Positions 49,078 through 61,200 of a stretch of DNA of 64,000 nt are shown piece after piece. Made by a program: the position numbers and the translations under genes. Each line of letters opens with the position of its first letter. The stretch's first letter is position 1. The notes beneath the pieces are model-generated. The model was not told where the DNA came from. It saw only the letters and a list, made by a program, of their open reading frames with translations, and searched no databases. Source of the stretch: Pyxicephalus adspersus (taxonomy: Eukaryota > Chordata > Amphibia > Anura > Pyxicephalidae); assembly GCF_032062135.1 (NCBI RefSeq), contig NC_092859.1, forward strand, positions 47,287,494 through 47,351,493, written 5' to 3'.

Positions 49078-49385
49078 GGCTGGGTACACACGTGCAATGG
49101 TTCTCGGCGGATAATCGTCTCAGGGCCAAGAGTCTGATGTGAGTACAGCCCTCGTTGTCCATCATATGAACGACCGTCCTGACGGATCCACGGACGATGG
49201 ACGAATGATGGTAATGGAAGTGAAGGGGAGAGAGCGCAGCAGGGTGCCGCTCTGTCGTTCTCCCCCTCCCCTCCATAGAGCAGAATGGTTCACTGTTCAC
49301 TGCTCATTCATGCATCGTGCAGTCGTTAGTCGTTGGAAAGGATTGTGAAAGATCCTTTCCAATGACAATTATTGCATGTGTAGTC
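49078..49385. mobile_element. MITE family C copy 2
   Basis: Starts GGCTGGGTACACACGTGCAA and ends 'TTGCATGTGTAGTC', flanked by TTTA and TTAG, both one step from TTAA. The interior ('ACGGATCCACGGACGATGG', 'TCTCCCCCTCCCC'-type block) closely matches the copy at 59231. 308 bp. Confidence 0.82.
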
Positions 49386-50339
49386 TTAGAGAGATGCTGT
49401 GGGTGATGGGTGTATGATTTTAGGAATGGAGCCAGGTACCAGGAACAATGCCAATTCTGTGTGCATGCAGACGTAGCAGGGATTATGTAGATAAACTTTA
49501 GTAAGGCCATCCAAGCCCTGCTTGCATCATTCTTTGCTGTAGTGCTGAGTATCCACAAAGATTTGTTCCTCTACATACAGCAATGTACATCTGTACTCCT
49601 TATGACTGCCCAGCTGAATGAGCCGAGGGAGACAAAGGAGCACCCACAGCGCTGCCTGATCCAACGTAGGCGTTCTCCAAATATACGGCAATCTGAATCA
49701 AGGCAATTATTTGAAAGGATATTATTGATGGTTATGTGCAAGAATATACACAATTTACATAGAAATCATTCAGCGTGTACAGACATTTTTATAAGTCTTG
49801 GCCTGAGAAAGATAGAGAAATCTATTTTCCACGAGTTTATATAATAGTTTGTTTCCTTCAATCCCTGTCTTGGGGAAACAACTGGAAGTTACAGGAAATC
49901 TCTCCAAATAAGGGAAATTCTCCTCCTAGTTGTCAGATTTTCCCTCACCTCCTGTTCTGGTGACAACTGTAAAATGTAAGATTTCCCATCGTCTAACGGT
50001 AGTCACCAGGACAGAGAGGTAAATGTATACAATAGGGACACAAAATACAGATCAGGTTTTCTAGCCCTCAGCCTTTTCCCAAACAAAAAGGTTTTGGGTT
50101 TCCATGCATAGCCTCCTAAAATAACTCCAGCAGAGTCAGGAGACCAGGGTGGTCTAGCTCACCCCCTGGACTTTTATAAACCAATGACCTAGGGAACATT
50201 AGTGTGACACCTATGCTACGTTTAGTCATACACTCATTGGTCCTGAGATCATTTATTGGGTGAGATGTTGTCACGTGCTTAGCGCACAAATGAGGGCAAT
50301 CCACCAAAATAATAATACGGCCACATTTGCGCATGACTT

Positions 50340-50504
50340 AAAGCCACGCCCTCTTCCACCAGTGCTGGGGTTACGGCTTAAGGGGCGTGGACAAGCTGCA
50401 GTCCTTCCTGTTTGTTGTCGAGTTGTCACTTCCGGTTATTCTATTGTTTCCGGGTCATTTCCTGTCGGTAGTATCGAGTTGTGAGTCGTGTGGCGGAGTG
50501 TCCG
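50340..50504 (+). promoter_or_regulatory. SLU7 promoter and probable non-coding first exon
   Basis: CpG-richer than its surroundings and without a TATA box. 'CCACGCCC' (about 50343) and 'GGGGCGTGG' (about 50382) are KLF/Sp-type boxes. 'ACTTCCGGTT' (about 50429) is an exact ETS/GABP core in inverse, and 'TTTCCGGGTC' follows. The donor 'TCCG/GTGAGT' at 50504/50505 fits the end of a short untranslated exon that would splice to the acceptor at 52219. Inference from motifs; no transcript data. Confidence 0.6.
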
Positions 50505-51002
50505 GTGAGTTTGTGGGGAAATATTACCTTGTGTATATAAATATATTTATCTGTGTGTTGGGGGAATAGCTGTACCTTATATGTACGTGTATGAGGGGCT
50601 CTTGGGACTCCGGTCTCTACAGCTCGGTGTATTATCTATATTAGATCCGTATTGGTGGCTGACAAGTGATTGGCTGCCCTCATTGTATACCATTTGTGCC
50701 AGGGACAGGCTGCTGGTGATATTGAACCCTGCGAGCACTTTTCAAGTGGTAAAGATTGTGTGTGCTCACATTGTTTGTATCCAAAGCTTTGTTAATGTTT
50801 GTGTTAGCAATGTGTAGACATAAAACTGCTGTCAGGGCTTCCCACCTGTTTCCATTCACTTTCTACCCCACAGGTCAGATGTCTGAGGGTTATCTCCTCT
50901 TGGTTTCCCCATTGGAAGATTTCCCTTTTTCTTCCTGATGATTTGGTGGTCTCTTATTCATTTGTGCAACACCCTTTTTTTTAAAAAAAAGAGAACTAGA
51001 CC

Positions 51003-51728
51003 GCAGAGATGGAGACATAATCCTGCCCTTGTACAAAGCATTGGTCAGACCACATCTGGAATATGCAGTCCAGTTTTGGGTTCCAATTCACAGAAAGGAC
51101 ATTGTGGAATTGGAGAGAGTGCAGAGAAGGGCAACTAAACTAATAAAAGGAATAGAGGAGCTCAGCTATGAGGAGAGATTAGCTGAACAAAATCTATTCT
51201 TCCTTGAGAAGAGATGTTTAAGGGGGAATATGATCACCCTATATAAATATATAAATGGTCCATATAGAGAACTCTCTTCTCAATTATTCACTTTGAGATC
51301 ATTACAAAGAACAAGAGGGCACTCTTTGTGTCTGGAGGAAAAGAGGTTTAAGCTCCGCATAAGGAAGGGATTCTTCACTGTAAGGTCGGTGAAAATGTTG
51401 AATCAGCTCCCTCAGGAAGTAGTTTCAGCAACTACTATAGATTGCTTTAGGAAAAAGCTGGATGTTTTACTAGAAGTACAGAATATAACTGAATATTAAG
51501 GATTTTGAGTAAAGATAACAGAGACTGTTGATCCAGGGAACATCTGATTGCCTCATGGAATCAGGAAGGCAAATTGTACCAGGGTTAGAGCAAATTGTAC
51601 CAGTTTTTTTTTGCCTTCCTCTGGACCAACTATGTTCATTGGCTTTTATATCTAGGATATGTTTATTTCCCCAAGTTTACCTTGATGGACTGTCTTTTTT
51701 TTTAACCTGACTTACTATGTAACTATTT
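51003..51728 (+). pseudogene. CR1-type LINE 3' end, in SLU7 intron 1
   Basis: The plus-strand frame gives the end of a CR1 reverse transcriptase: LPLYKALVRPHLEYAVQFW, VQRRATKLIKGIEELSYEER, CLRGNMITLYKYINGPYREL and CFRKKLDVLLE, open to 51499. The 3' UTR holds 'TTTGCCTTCCTCTGGACCAA' and ends 'TGACTTACTATGTAACTA', as CR1 copies do. It differs from the L2-type copy at 44590. It lies in sense with SLU7, about 500 bp behind its promoter. Confidence 0.9.
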
Positions 51729-51789
51729 AGCACTGCCCCTTGATGGCTGCGGCAGTCAAGATTTAATGCGAGTGCAGAGCCTCCCGGGA

Positions 51790-51990
51790 TAACTACGTCA
51801 CGCATCCCGAGGGGTGTGGGGGGGGTTGTCTGTCTGGTCCTTCTTCGCATGCCCTGAGCTTGGGTATGTGCAGAAGGAGCCTTTTCATCAATAGGGAAAA
51901 ATATTGCCGATCTCACGCATGCGCAGTGAGATAGGCAAGTTCTTTCCTAATCTATGTCACTCGATCTTGCGCCTGCACAAGTGCATATTC
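51790..51990 (-). mobile_element. MITE family D fragment, inverted
   Basis: Read on the minus strand, 'TATCTCACTGCGCATGCGTG' and 'GCTCCTTCTGCACATA' match the interior of the copy at 38218. Ends lost. It directly follows the CR1 fragment. Confidence 0.55.
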
Positions 51991-52233
51991 ATAAATCGTA
52001 AAAAAAAAAAAAAATTCATATTCCTAAAAAATGTATAAGATAATTTAGCAGAGTGTGGCACGGACTCAGATGCTGATTGGTAGTTTTGTATTTATATTAG
52101 GTAAGATTTCACTGTTTGTGTGCTCGTGTTTAAATTCCCTGCATAGTTTGGTTTTATTGTATGTCTGAATTACACTATGCTGGTTCTCTTTTCAAACAAA
52201 TTTTTTTGTTTTGTTTTAGGGGATAACTTCAAA

Positions 52234-55200
52234 ATGTCGGGAGGCACAGCTATCGCTGCGCCAGGAGAAGCTTCTGGCATGGAAGAGCCAAAAAAGATGA
52301 CGAGGGAAGACTGGAGAAAGAAAAAGGAATTGGAGGAACAGCGGAAGTTGGGTAATGCCCCGGCAGAGGTGGATGAAGAGGGAAAGTAAGTATTGTATTG
52401 AAAGCTTTATTTGTATGAACATACTCCTATTATTGAACAGTACTACCTTCTTATGTTATTTCATAGAATGCAAATACTTCTACCTGGCCAGTTTTCTATT
52501 TGGAGTCAAAAAACTTCCATCTAGTTTTAAACGAAACATTGGTTTTGCTCAGCATACTGTTGTGACCCACAATAAAACATATATGTATACTATATTTTCA
52601 TTTCCACAATGTTGAATTGATGTTTAACCTGATAAAATTGATTGCAAAAATATGTAATTTTTTTAATGTTTTTTTTTTTAAGGGACATCAACCCTCACAT
52701 CCCTCAGTATATTTCCTCAGTCCCCTGGTATGTGGATCCTTCTAAAAGGCCCACACTAAAACACCAGAGGCCACAGTCTGAGAAGCAGAGAGAGTATACA
52801 ATTATGGGAGATTGGTACAAGAAAGGTGTTAAAGAGGTGAATAAAAAGCATTATTTAAATATACAACTAATAATTTATCTTTTCTAATATTGGAACCAAT
52901 ATTTAGCATTCATTTATTTATTTTTCAATAAGGGGTCAATTGCAACAAAATATCGCCAGGGAGCGTGTGAGAACTGTGGTGCTATGACACATAAGAAAAA
53001 GGACTGTTTTGAGGTAAGCGACATCTTATGCTTTTATTACATTAATGGGAATATATATGCGCAGCTGTAGGTGCCAGAGAAGATGAATGTGAAACGTAAA
53101 TTACTTTCACTTTAATGTCACCTGTCCATCTCCATTTCTTGTTGTAACACATGTGCAGATCTCTCCCATTCACAATAGCTCAAATGGCTAAACCCCAACA
53201 TACTTTTTTGGTTAAATATATAATTGAAAGTATTGTATCTGTTAAATATAGAAAATGTGCTGATCATACTTAGTTAGTTTGCACTTTGTTTTCTTAACTT
53301 GTGCCCAACTTAGAACACCAATGTCCTGTGTTATTTAGACTGAATACATGGGAGATGTCCCAGGGTGGAAACACTGCTGCTCCATAGATGCAGTGTGGTG
53401 ATGCAGGGTCAAAAAATATAAAATATGTATTGGTATGGTCAAAAAATATAATGAATAAAATATATAGGGAAAAACAAACTAATGCAGCCACCACATCTAG
53501 GAGCTGCTATGTTGCAACATAATACATTTTTGTTCTTGATCTATTTTAATATGTTTGCGACTGATCTTCACCACATTTTAAAACCTCTGTATAAGTAGTT
53601 GTGTGTTTCCAATGGCTGAAACAACTCAGGGTGGATGCTCCGTGTAGTAGCTGCAGTACTTTATTTACCAGCAGCTTTGTTTTGTAATTGTTCATTTCAG
53701 ATGTTTTGTTTGCTTTGCAGAGACCTCGTAAAGTTGGAGCAAAATTCAATGGTATGAATATCGCGCCAGATGAGTTTGACCAACCACAGCTTTTGTTGGA
53801 TTATGATGGGAAGAGAGACCGATGGAATGGCTACAATCCAGAAGAACACCAGAAGATTGTGGAAGAACATTCCAAAGTGGACTTGGTATGGCATTATTGC
53901 TTTTCATAATATAAGGGTCTCCCTTTAAAAATAAATTAAACCTTATTCATCATGATGAATCTCATTCATTGCTCATTCAACTCATGTCCTACTTCTAGGC
54001 AAAACGTACATTAAAGGCACAGAAACTGCAAGAGGAGCTGGCCTCAGGAAAGCTTTCAGAACAAGTGGTAAGTATTTGTTATTTCATAAGCAGGTCATCT
54101 GATGCCTTCTATGCAACCAATATGCTTCAACCTATGTATACAGATCAGCTGTTCATAAATCACAATTTGTACAAAGGTCCATGCTACCAGTAAGGATGTT
54201 TTAGCAATGTGAAAAGTTCTTCAAGTTATTTTTACTCTTTACTTAGTTTTTTTATAACATTCTTCCATTTTTAAACTTTCAGTGTTCCCTTTTAGGGAAT
54301 TTAGACAAAAGTAGATGTTTTTTTTTTGTCATGTTAAAATTGCTGTCTTCATTCTGGTTTATTAGAAATGTAATAGGTAATAGGACTGTACTTTTTTTGT
54401 CATGTTAAAATTGCTGTCTTCATTCTGGTTTATTAGAAATGTAATAGGTAATAGGACTGTAAAGGGGTGTCTGACATCTGGTTCCTTATACAGTTAATAC
54501 ATTGTAGGATCATGGCAGCATACATCCCGAAAAAATTGATCCTATAATCTTCATGCAGAAGCATAAGAAGGCACCTGGACTTGCAGGTTGTTGAGGTTAA
54601 CAGCTGTGACATTCTGATTTGGTTAAAGTTGCAACCTCTTACCCCTATACATGCTATATTGTTTACCAATGTTAATAGGATGTAAGTTATATTTCTCTAA
54701 GCTTGACTCTGTATTACCTTTGTCACACATCTTGCTTTCTTTACTTCAGAGCTCCCCAAGACACCAGTGGGGAGAAGAGGAACAGAATACTCAGACTGTA
54801 AGCTGTTTTATTCTACTGCAACACAATAGTTTTACCTATGTGGTTAATATGTATACCGTGCTTGATGATAAGCAAGATGAATGTTGTATTTGCTATTTCA
54901 AGGAAATGGTACATTAAAAAAGGGCTATTGTACACAGAGCAGAGTTTTCACTTCGTAGATCAATGCTGGTAGGGCCCTGAAATCTCAGTTGAATTCTCTT
55001 GGGTACTGTGGATACAAATTCTCTTCATTTATTAAAAGTGATGAACTAGTTTGCTAAAGTCAGCATATATAGCTAAAGTTTTTTTTTTTTTTTTTAAATT
55101 CTATTGCATGTTTTTGCTGATAAACATTTTATTACATAATATCATATTATCATCATTTTAGTTTGAGCTGGCTGTTTATCATTTATTTTTTTATTTATTT

Positions 55201-58200
55201 TTATATATATATTTGTTTATTTATTGGTTGTTTATCAGTGCACCCCATGTTTTTACTTTAAGATGAGCAGAGTTTGTAAATATTTTTGGTAGGTGCTTTT
55301 ATATGCACTGAAAAGTGTATTTACAAACTGTTGAGAAACCTAAAACAAATTTAAGTGTAATTCCAAGATTAACAAAAACAAACTAGCATCAAACTCTTCT
55401 CTAGTATATCCAGAAACTAAATTGGGTGGTGTAACCACTGAAACCACACTCAGACTGGTGTTTAGTATTGTGTAACATTAGTGTTGTGATTTACCAGCCT
55501 GCTTCTAATGTGTTTTTGAATACGTTAGTGGCAACACAAATGCTCTTACCAGATGCTCATAATGAAGTTAGGCAGACCATACAGTATATAATCTGTTTGT
55601 ACAATATTTTAGTCTTAACAAAGAATAAGATGAAGAAAACCTCATAGAGGCCCTTTCACTATGTAGTGTCTAGTCTTCTTGACTCTCGTCCATGTAAGGC
55701 TTAGTTTGCATTATGAAACCTTTAGTTAGTTGTAAGTGACTTGAGAAAAATTCAGGTTTGTTTCAATAGGATGAGTTTTGTGAAGTATTTGGAAGTCTTA
55801 GGTAAAATCCTAAGACTAAGGAAAGACTATAGGAAATCAAAAATTGCAGACAGTTATGTTTTTATGTAATCACATTTTGGATGACCGAATATTATGCCTC
55901 GAAAGCTAATGTCTGGGTATATAAATTCTGTATTAATTTGATAACTAGATCCTAATATTCCTTTATCATACTTTTCAGGAGAGAGACCGTAACAGTGAAG
56001 ACGAGGATGAGGATAAATATGCAGATGACATTGATATGCCCGGACAAAACTTTGATTCCAAGAGACGAATTACAGTCAGAAACCTGCGTATTCGTGAAGA
56101 TACTGCCAAGGTAAATTAGGGATGTTTTGTGAAACTTACCAGTAAAACTTGTTGTATTTGTTTGCCTTGGTATTTTAAAGTACTTTTTTACCTTTATAGT
56201 ACCTGAGAAACCTGAATCCAAACTCTGCATACTACGATCCCAAAACGAGAGCCATGAGAGATAATCCATATGCTGATGCAGGAAAGAATCCAGATGAGTA
56301 TGTGAATCTCTCCTTTCCTAATTCCCTGCCAGCCTGGTTGTTGGATAACAAATGCAGACATAGTTTCTTTTTTATAAAACATACAGCTCTCCTTTTCCCT
56401 ATACATTAAGTACAGTCATCATTTCTACTTTATAGTGGGTGTAGCCATCTCCAAACAATATCTTATGTCATTTGGCCATTTGGCAGCTCAGTATCACACG
56501 TTAAACCATTGTAAGCCCCCTCCCCCCCACCTGTTCTCAGTTAAGGTATGCAATCCCTTTCACCACTGTACTCTGTTGTGATTGCTGCTTTCCAGTGAAG
56601 CAAAGGAAGGAAAATACACCCAGGGAAATGTTGCTTAGCGGGCAAACTCGTGTCAATGGGCAAATATTATTAAACAAAAGTCCGGCACTAACAATATCAG
56701 TGGCCCACAGGCCTTCTAGAGCAAGTGGACTGGTTGCAATGTGATGTCATTGTTCCCATGCTACCAGTGTCAAAGTTAATGAATTTTGATTTTGTGCAGT
56801 TTTAGCATATTATATAATAAAAACCTGGTGATCACACCACTTTGCTGCTGTATACTTTGTATTTAAAAACCTTTACATGTCTTTATTGTGTTCACAACAA
56901 TGAGACAACCATAGATGCAATTATGGCAAAGCTTTAAAAAAAATAGAGAGAACACTGATTGAATAATATTAGGACCAACCATTAAAAAATGTTTGTCAGT
57001 ACATAATAAAAACCTACAAATCTGCATTCAGTTTCCACTGGAAAAGTGAGTCCTCAATAGTGCATATCCGCTATGATTGTATTTGAATTGAGTTACCAGG
57101 TTTAGGTGTTTTAGGAGAGAAGCAAGTAAGTTGTTGACCTTTAACAATGTTGATTTCATTTTTACTCATTGATAAATTTGGACTTCCTTTACAGCGTCAG
57201 CTATGCTGGTGATAATTTTGTCCGGTACACTGGAGACACAATTTCTATGGCACAGACACAATGTAAGTAATTTACCATCTCATTTTTCTTTTATAGATAT
57301 CTATACGTTAATAAAATTTAGGGAAAGGAATCCACAATTCAAAAGCGAATGTCTTATGGTGGCAGCCAGTTGGACAAAATTTGTTACTAGTTGTGCATGT
57401 TCCCCTGCATTTTCAGTCATTTATTACTATAATGCTAGATATGAAATCAAAAGGCTCATATATATGAAATAAGCTTTAACATTTGGATTTAAACAATTGA
57501 TTTCCTTTTCTGTCCCTTTGGGACACCCCTATTTTCTTTTCACCTTAATCACGGTTAACTTTTTATCTTTAACATACAGGAAGGATTCTTACCTTTCACT
57601 GTCTACTTGCAAACCTCCTAACCAGTCCCACATGTTTACTGTGCATGTGTATAATATGTACATTTTTGTCACTTTTTGTCATACATTCTGGCAGCATCCC
57701 TTATTATAGTTCACTTTCAGATTTTATCAGCAAGTGACTTTACTAAAAAATTTTATACTGTCTAGGTAGTATTGCTATAATTCTTATACCTATAGTCCTG
57801 TTACAACCCCCGCCCCCTTCCTAATCCAAATGTAAAAAGTTGTCAAAAAATATTTACAACACAGTTGATGATCTATTTTATATATTGTATATGTATGACA
57901 GGGTTTGCTTTTTTTTTTTTTTTGTATAGTGTTTGCCTGGGAGGCCTATGAGAAAGGTTCAGAAGTCCATCTTCAGGCTGACCCCACCAAACTGGAAGTT
58001 TTGTGCAAATCATTCAAAGTAAAGAAAGAGGACTTTAAAGAAGAACAGAAAAAGAGCATCCTGGAAAAAGTATGGTGGTCAAATTTATGATTCAGATAAT
58101 TTACTGTTTTTTGCTTTTTGTTTGTAAAACTAAGGGACAAATTTTAAAAAGCAGCGGTACGGCCATCAGTTTTTTTTTTTTAAACCAGAACTGCACGTTT

Positions 58201-61200
58201 GTTGCATTTTATTGGTCAGTATATACATGCTTGGAAATATAGTACATTACCAAGTGTTTTAATTTTCACATATAGGCTGAGTTTCGGGGGTTTAGGAACA
58301 GCACCTTCATGGGACAACATTGGCTGCTTTCCTTTTTTGCTTTTGTGACCATTAAAGCAACTTCAGATAAGCACCATGTTGTTCTGATAATCTGCGTATC
58401 TGAATTAAATTGATGGGTGCCATTCATCTTGGTCATTCCAGAACTCTTACTCAGATGACCAAATCGCTGTAAGCAGGAACGTGCTAAAAAGTTCCTAATC
58501 TGCTTTGGGATTCTGAAGGTGGCAGAATAAATGAATGGGGTATATGGGAAAAAAAAACCTTTTAGGAAAGTCTGGTCATGTGATCCACCAGCGTCTCATG
58601 ACCAGCTCTTTTCCAGTCACCGAGCCCTTTTTGTTGCTCAGAGAAAACTACTGGCAGCACTGTGGCCTATATTTTATGATTTTCTAAAGAATGAGACTGT
58701 TGCATGTGTGGTTAGTAAGAGCAGATTTTTATAATCACTCTATTGTAATTCAGCTCATAAATACACATTCAAAGTTTACTGGAGACACTGCAGACATCTG
58801 AGGGTGAAGTGAATTGAACAATGCAAGAAAAGGGACATAGCTCCTTGTTGGTCCTACCTCTAAACAGGAAAGGAATGCTTAGTATTAGCTGGGTGTTTTT
58901 GGAAGTATGAATCTGTCTTTTCTATAATTAGAAGGATCAGCTAATGCCCACTAATGTGATGGTGGAAATTGCCTAGCTTGGTGGCTGTTGCAGAGATTTA
59001 TCACCATGTCAAGCCACCTACTTCACAGTATTTGTTCTGTTTCTCAGAAACTTCACTGATACTTTAATAGAAAGCACATATAGTATTTCAAGATGTTTGA
59101 TGACTTTGCTATTGGAGATCAGTTCCTTTAAAAATGGACAGAATTTTTAAGTGTTGCCTGCAAGTGGTTGGAATTATTGTTAATTTTTACTACTATTACT
59201 AAGCTTAGCTTCACTTACTTTCTTACTTAAGCTACGTACACACGTCAGATTTTTATCGGGCGAAAATCTGCCGTGTGTACAGTCGGTGTCGTCCATCGTC
59301 CGGACGACCGACCTGCCGGATCCACGGACGATGGACGACAGCCGATCCTAATGAAAGGGAAGGGGAGAGCGCGCAGCAGGGTGCCGATCCGTCGCTCTCC
59401 CCCTCCCCTCTCCATAGAGCATGAATGGTGCTGTATGTACAGCATCGTTCATGCATCGTGCACACCCTTGTCGTTGGAAAGGATCGTGAAAGATCCTTTC
59501 CAACGACAAAAATTGCAAGTGTGTACGCAGCTTAAGTCTTAGGTTCACATACATCAAATGGATGAATAAAATTTTTGTGTTTTGTAGTTTAGAAATTTCT
59601 TTATTTGGGTCTCATCACTTTTTTAAGAAGGCCAATGCCATTATAGCCTTAGCAGAAAATATACTAAAATGGAAAAGAAGTAATCAGGTTTTTGTGTTTT
59701 ACAGTACGGAGGGCAGGAACATCTTGATGCCCCACCTGTGGAGTTGCTTCTGGCTCAGACTGAGGACTATGTGGAGTACTCCCGACATGGCACTGTCATA
59801 AAGGGACAGGAGAAAGCAGTAGCGTCTTCCAAATACGAGGAGGATGTTCTTATTAATAATCACACGGTAAGTGTTGGTAGCCCTCTTAGTACATGGATGT
59901 AGGATATCTGGATTTGCATTGTTGTCCGTCCTAACCAGACCAGTGGTCATGATGCTACTGCAAAGTGCTTAGAATACATTTACAGTGGCAATGCAAAGTT
60001 TTTTTTAGAGTTATCCTTAAATAGTTAAAAAAAAATTGTTCAAGATTCAACAGATATGTTTGTTTTGCTCCACTCTCTATATTAGGGCATTTTTTTTTTT
60101 TTTTTAGACTGTCTTTTTCCATGGTAATATAAAATATGCATAGTGCTTCATGTAGGAGGTGGCTAAAGTAAAATTATGATATGTGCAGTCCCTTCTACAA
60201 TGGCTCTGCATGTAAAATCTTAGCTGCTACACACTTTAGGCCGCTGCGGGATGGTCATTATTTGTACATGAAACTAAAACACTGCACTCCATATGTGGTA
60301 ATGTAAATGACATTATCTATATTTTGTGCTATATTTTGTGTACTCTGCACCCTTTGCATCCTGTAAACTGTGTTTGTACAGTCACAGCACTAGGGAGAGT
60401 TTCAGAAATGCTCAATTTCAACCCCATTCAACACGAACAACTTTGCTAATTTTATTTTCTTTTAGGAAAATTCCTCACAAGCTGATCAGCACTTTGTACT
60501 GCAAAGTGGATATTTGCTTTTTGTCTGCCCCCACTGTTAGTTCACACAAGCCCTGTTACCTATGGTTTCCTTTTGGGTGTAAATATATAATTTGTCCAGC
60601 TCTAATAAGAGTTTCAATCCTTTTGGGACCTTTCTAAAACCTTGATTTGACCTTAGCAGTGCTACAATGAATAGCTGTAACACTAAGTGCCTATCAGATT
60701 TTGTTTTCTCTTATTTGTTACAGGTACAGGTTAATGCCTGTACATAGTTTTATTAAAGGATGTACCTGCCTAGCAATATTACTTGATATCCCCTTATAAC
60801 ATAGTGCTCATATGTCCAGGTGTTTTTTTGTTTTTTAAAAAAATTAATCCTATGTTACCAGGTAATGCAGTAGTTTTATATCTCTCTTTTTTGTTTTCTA
60901 GTGTATTTGGGGCTCATACTGGAAAGATGGAAGATGGGGCTACAAATGTTGCCACTCATTTGTTAAGATGTCTTACTGCACCGGGGAAGCTGGAAAAAGC
61001 ATCAGTGTAAGTGTCCATATTGTTTAGCAGACTTTATACTTTATTGTGTGAAATTAATCTAAATATATATATTCATTCAAATGATGTGTTTCCTAGTACA
61101 CCTGTGCTTAAAAGTGGCCCTGTCACCACAGGGTTACTTGTAAATAAAGCACAGCCTTTAAAGGATCGATACATTTTGGGCAGTACTTATCTTCAATCTC

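Noticed and set aside
49860..50010. 'CAACTGGAAGTTACAGGAAA' to 'CCTCCTGTTCTGGTGACAAC' block before the SLU7 promoter
   Set aside because: It looks like an old dispersed repeat fragment, but I cannot fix its family or limits, so it is not listed as a feature.
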